Below, in pieces: positions 63,141-64,000 of a stretch of 64,000 bases of DNA. A program made the position numbers and the translations under genes. This stretch comes from Clostridia bacterium. Lineage in GTDB: Bacteria > Acidobacteriota > Terriglobia > Terriglobales > Acidobacteriaceae. Within the stretch, counting starts at the first letter, position 1; every line of letters begins with the position of its first letter. The notes beneath the pieces were generated by a model. That model did no database searches. It saw only the letters and a program-made list of their open reading frames with translations, and was not told the origin of the DNA. The DNA lies in assembly GCA_035561135.1 (NCBI GenBank), contig DATMYA010000052.1:124001-188000 (forward strand). Direction: 5' to 3'.

Positions 63141-63614
63141 ATGGCGATGCTAACGCGTTGGGAACCTTTCCGTGAGATTTCCACTTTGCAGGAACGGATG
63201 AACCGTCTGTTCAACCAGCAGTACGGGAGCGGGATGGGCTCCGAGGATAGCCTGACTGCTACCGCATTCATGCCTCCGGTCGATGTATATGAGGATGAGC
63301 ACAGCGTACAGTTGCGAATGGAAGTCCCGGGGATCGACGAGAAGGACATCCACATTCAATTGGAGAACAATGTTCTGACAGTGAGTGGAGAGCGCAAATT
63401 CGAGAAGGACGAAAAAGAAGATAACTTCCGTCGCGTGGAGCGTCGTTACGGCAACTTCTCTCGCCAGTTCATGTTGCCGAACACGGTGAACAGCGAAGAC
63501 GTGAAGGCCGACTATGACAAGGGCCTGTTGAAAATCCGCCTGGGCAAGCGCGCAGAAGCCAAACCGAAGCAGATCAAAATCGGCGGTGGCGGCAAGACGC
63601 TGGAAGCAGCATAA
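63141..63614 (+). CDS. small heat shock protein (Hsp20/alpha-crystallin family)
   Basis: A 157-residue chaperone that holds unfolding proteins. It has the N-terminal WEPFREISTLQERMNRLF, the alpha-crystallin domain (PPVDVYEDEHSVQLRMEVPGIDEKDIHIQLENNVLTVSGER; GNFSRQFMLPNTVNSEDVKADYDKGLLKIRLGK in shorter pieces) and a C-terminal IKI motif. GGAGG precedes the ATG. It stands just before clpB, suggesting joint stress use. Confidence 0.94.
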   Translation: MAMLTRWEPFREISTLQERMNRLFNQQYGSGMGSEDSLTATAFMPPVDVYEDEHSVQLRMEVPGIDEKDIHIQLENNVLTVSGERKFEKDEKEDNFRRVERRYGNFSRQFMLPNTVNSEDVKADYDKGLLKIRLGKRAEAKPKQIKIGGGGKTLEAA

Positions 63615-63743
63615 CTGGCGCACCAAAAATAATAACGGCGCACGAAAAGCGGCGGACGCGAATCGAACGAATGGGGAGATGGGGGGCAAACCTTGTCTCC
63701 CCGCAATTTTGCAAAAAGGAAGTAAAAGGTACGGAGCTTAGAG

Positions 63744-64000
63744 ATGGCGATACGTTGGGACAAGTTGACGGTGAAGGCGCAGGAGGCGGTGCAGCGCGCG
63801 AGCGAGTTGGCGTCCGAGCACGGCAATCCGGAGTTGATGCCGGTACACGTGCTGCTGGCGCTGTTGGAAGATCGCGAAGGCATTGTTGGGCCGTTGCTCG
63901 CAAAAATCGGAATTCAGGCGCTGGCATTGTCGGCGGCAGCGACCAGGGAGATTGAGCGCCTTCCGAAGCTATCGGGCGCCTCCGCCCAACCACATCTTTC
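63744..64000 (+). CDS. clpB: ATP-dependent chaperone ClpB, start (runs off the window)
   Basis: Only the first 85 codons are present. They show the Clp N-domain: MAIRWDKLTVKAQEAVQRAS and HGNPELMPVHVLLALLEDRE, then VGPLLAKIGIQ. CGGAG lies upstream of the ATG at 63744. ClpB disaggregates proteins together with DnaK. Position after hsp20 supports ClpB rather than ClpA or ClpC; the rest of the gene is outside. Confidence 0.88.
   Translation, partial: MAIRWDKLTVKAQEAVQRASELASEHGNPELMPVHVLLALLEDREGIVGPLLAKIGIQALALSAAATREIERLPKLSGASAQPHL

Noticed and set aside
63615..63743. CIRCE or HAIR heat-shock operator before clpB
   Set aside because: No inverted repeat matching TTAGCACTC-N9-GAGTGCTAA and no other operator seen by eye.
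1..64000. CRISPR array, transposase, prophage, defence or secondary-metabolite cluster
   Set aside because: No regularly spaced repeats and no proteins of these types were found; the genes are mainly housekeeping with a carbohydrate/peptide accessory part.

Overview
The window looks like a chromosomal segment of a Gram-negative, GC-rich soil-type bacterium, most likely an acidobacterium (Acidobacteriota, Terriglobia-like). The reasons are an Oar-type TonB-dependent receptor with an N-terminal carboxypeptidase-regulatory domain, an LpxC-type lipid A pathway gene, several secreted S9B peptidases and carbohydrate-active enzymes, MscL with a C-terminal zinc ribbon, and frequent GTG/TTG starts. 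This assignment is an inference from gene content; no rRNA gene is present to confirm it.

Layout. At 1-6.7 kb the replication genes run leftward (dnaA, dnaN, then mscL, a secreted metallophosphoesterase and the start of gyrB). From 7.3 kb the ribosome/membrane-insertion set runs rightward (rpmH, rnpA, yidD, yidC, khpB/jag, mnmE). The switch of direction at 6.68-7.28 kb is the likely chromosomal origin. At 12.2-13.5 kb there is a small AT-richer patch with a secreted hypothetical protein and two broken genes. At 13.5-29.7 kb lies a mostly leftward accessory region: a Tat-exported beta-helix protein, a diguanylate cyclase, the outer-membrane receptor, a GH127 glycosidase, an S9B peptidase, a degenerate C39-like peptidase, ruvA and two unknown proteins. 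At 29.8-36.2 kb are thrS, a class II aldolase-like protein, an Ig-domain secreted protein, a frameshifted cupin, a TauE-type exporter and a SemiSWEET.

At 36.2-44.2 kb is a housekeeping run (rplU, rpmA, obgE, nadD, rsfS, a sigma-54 activator, rlmH, cobO, accD). At 44.3-64 kb are a rubrerythrin, a DUF1579 protein, folC, a glutamine synthetase, plsC, a PuuD-like amidotransferase, an SDR oxidoreductase, lpxC, folK, hup, a PQQ-type sugar dehydrogenase, an Smr protein, a second S9B peptidase, a coiled-coil zinc-ribbon protein, a TPR protein, rlmI, hsp20 and the start of clpB.

The genes fit a heterotrophic lifestyle: import and breakdown of plant-type glycans and peptides, combined with core translation, replication and envelope functions. 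I saw no CRISPR array, transposase, prophage, tRNA or rRNA gene, and no clear defence or biosynthetic cluster. The more unusual items are the lysine/alanine-rich tails shared by L21 and RsfS, a C39-like peptidase lacking its cysteine, a structured leader before rplU, a 53-residue membrane protein whose stop overlaps a convergent gene, REP-like palindromes, and several broken genes.
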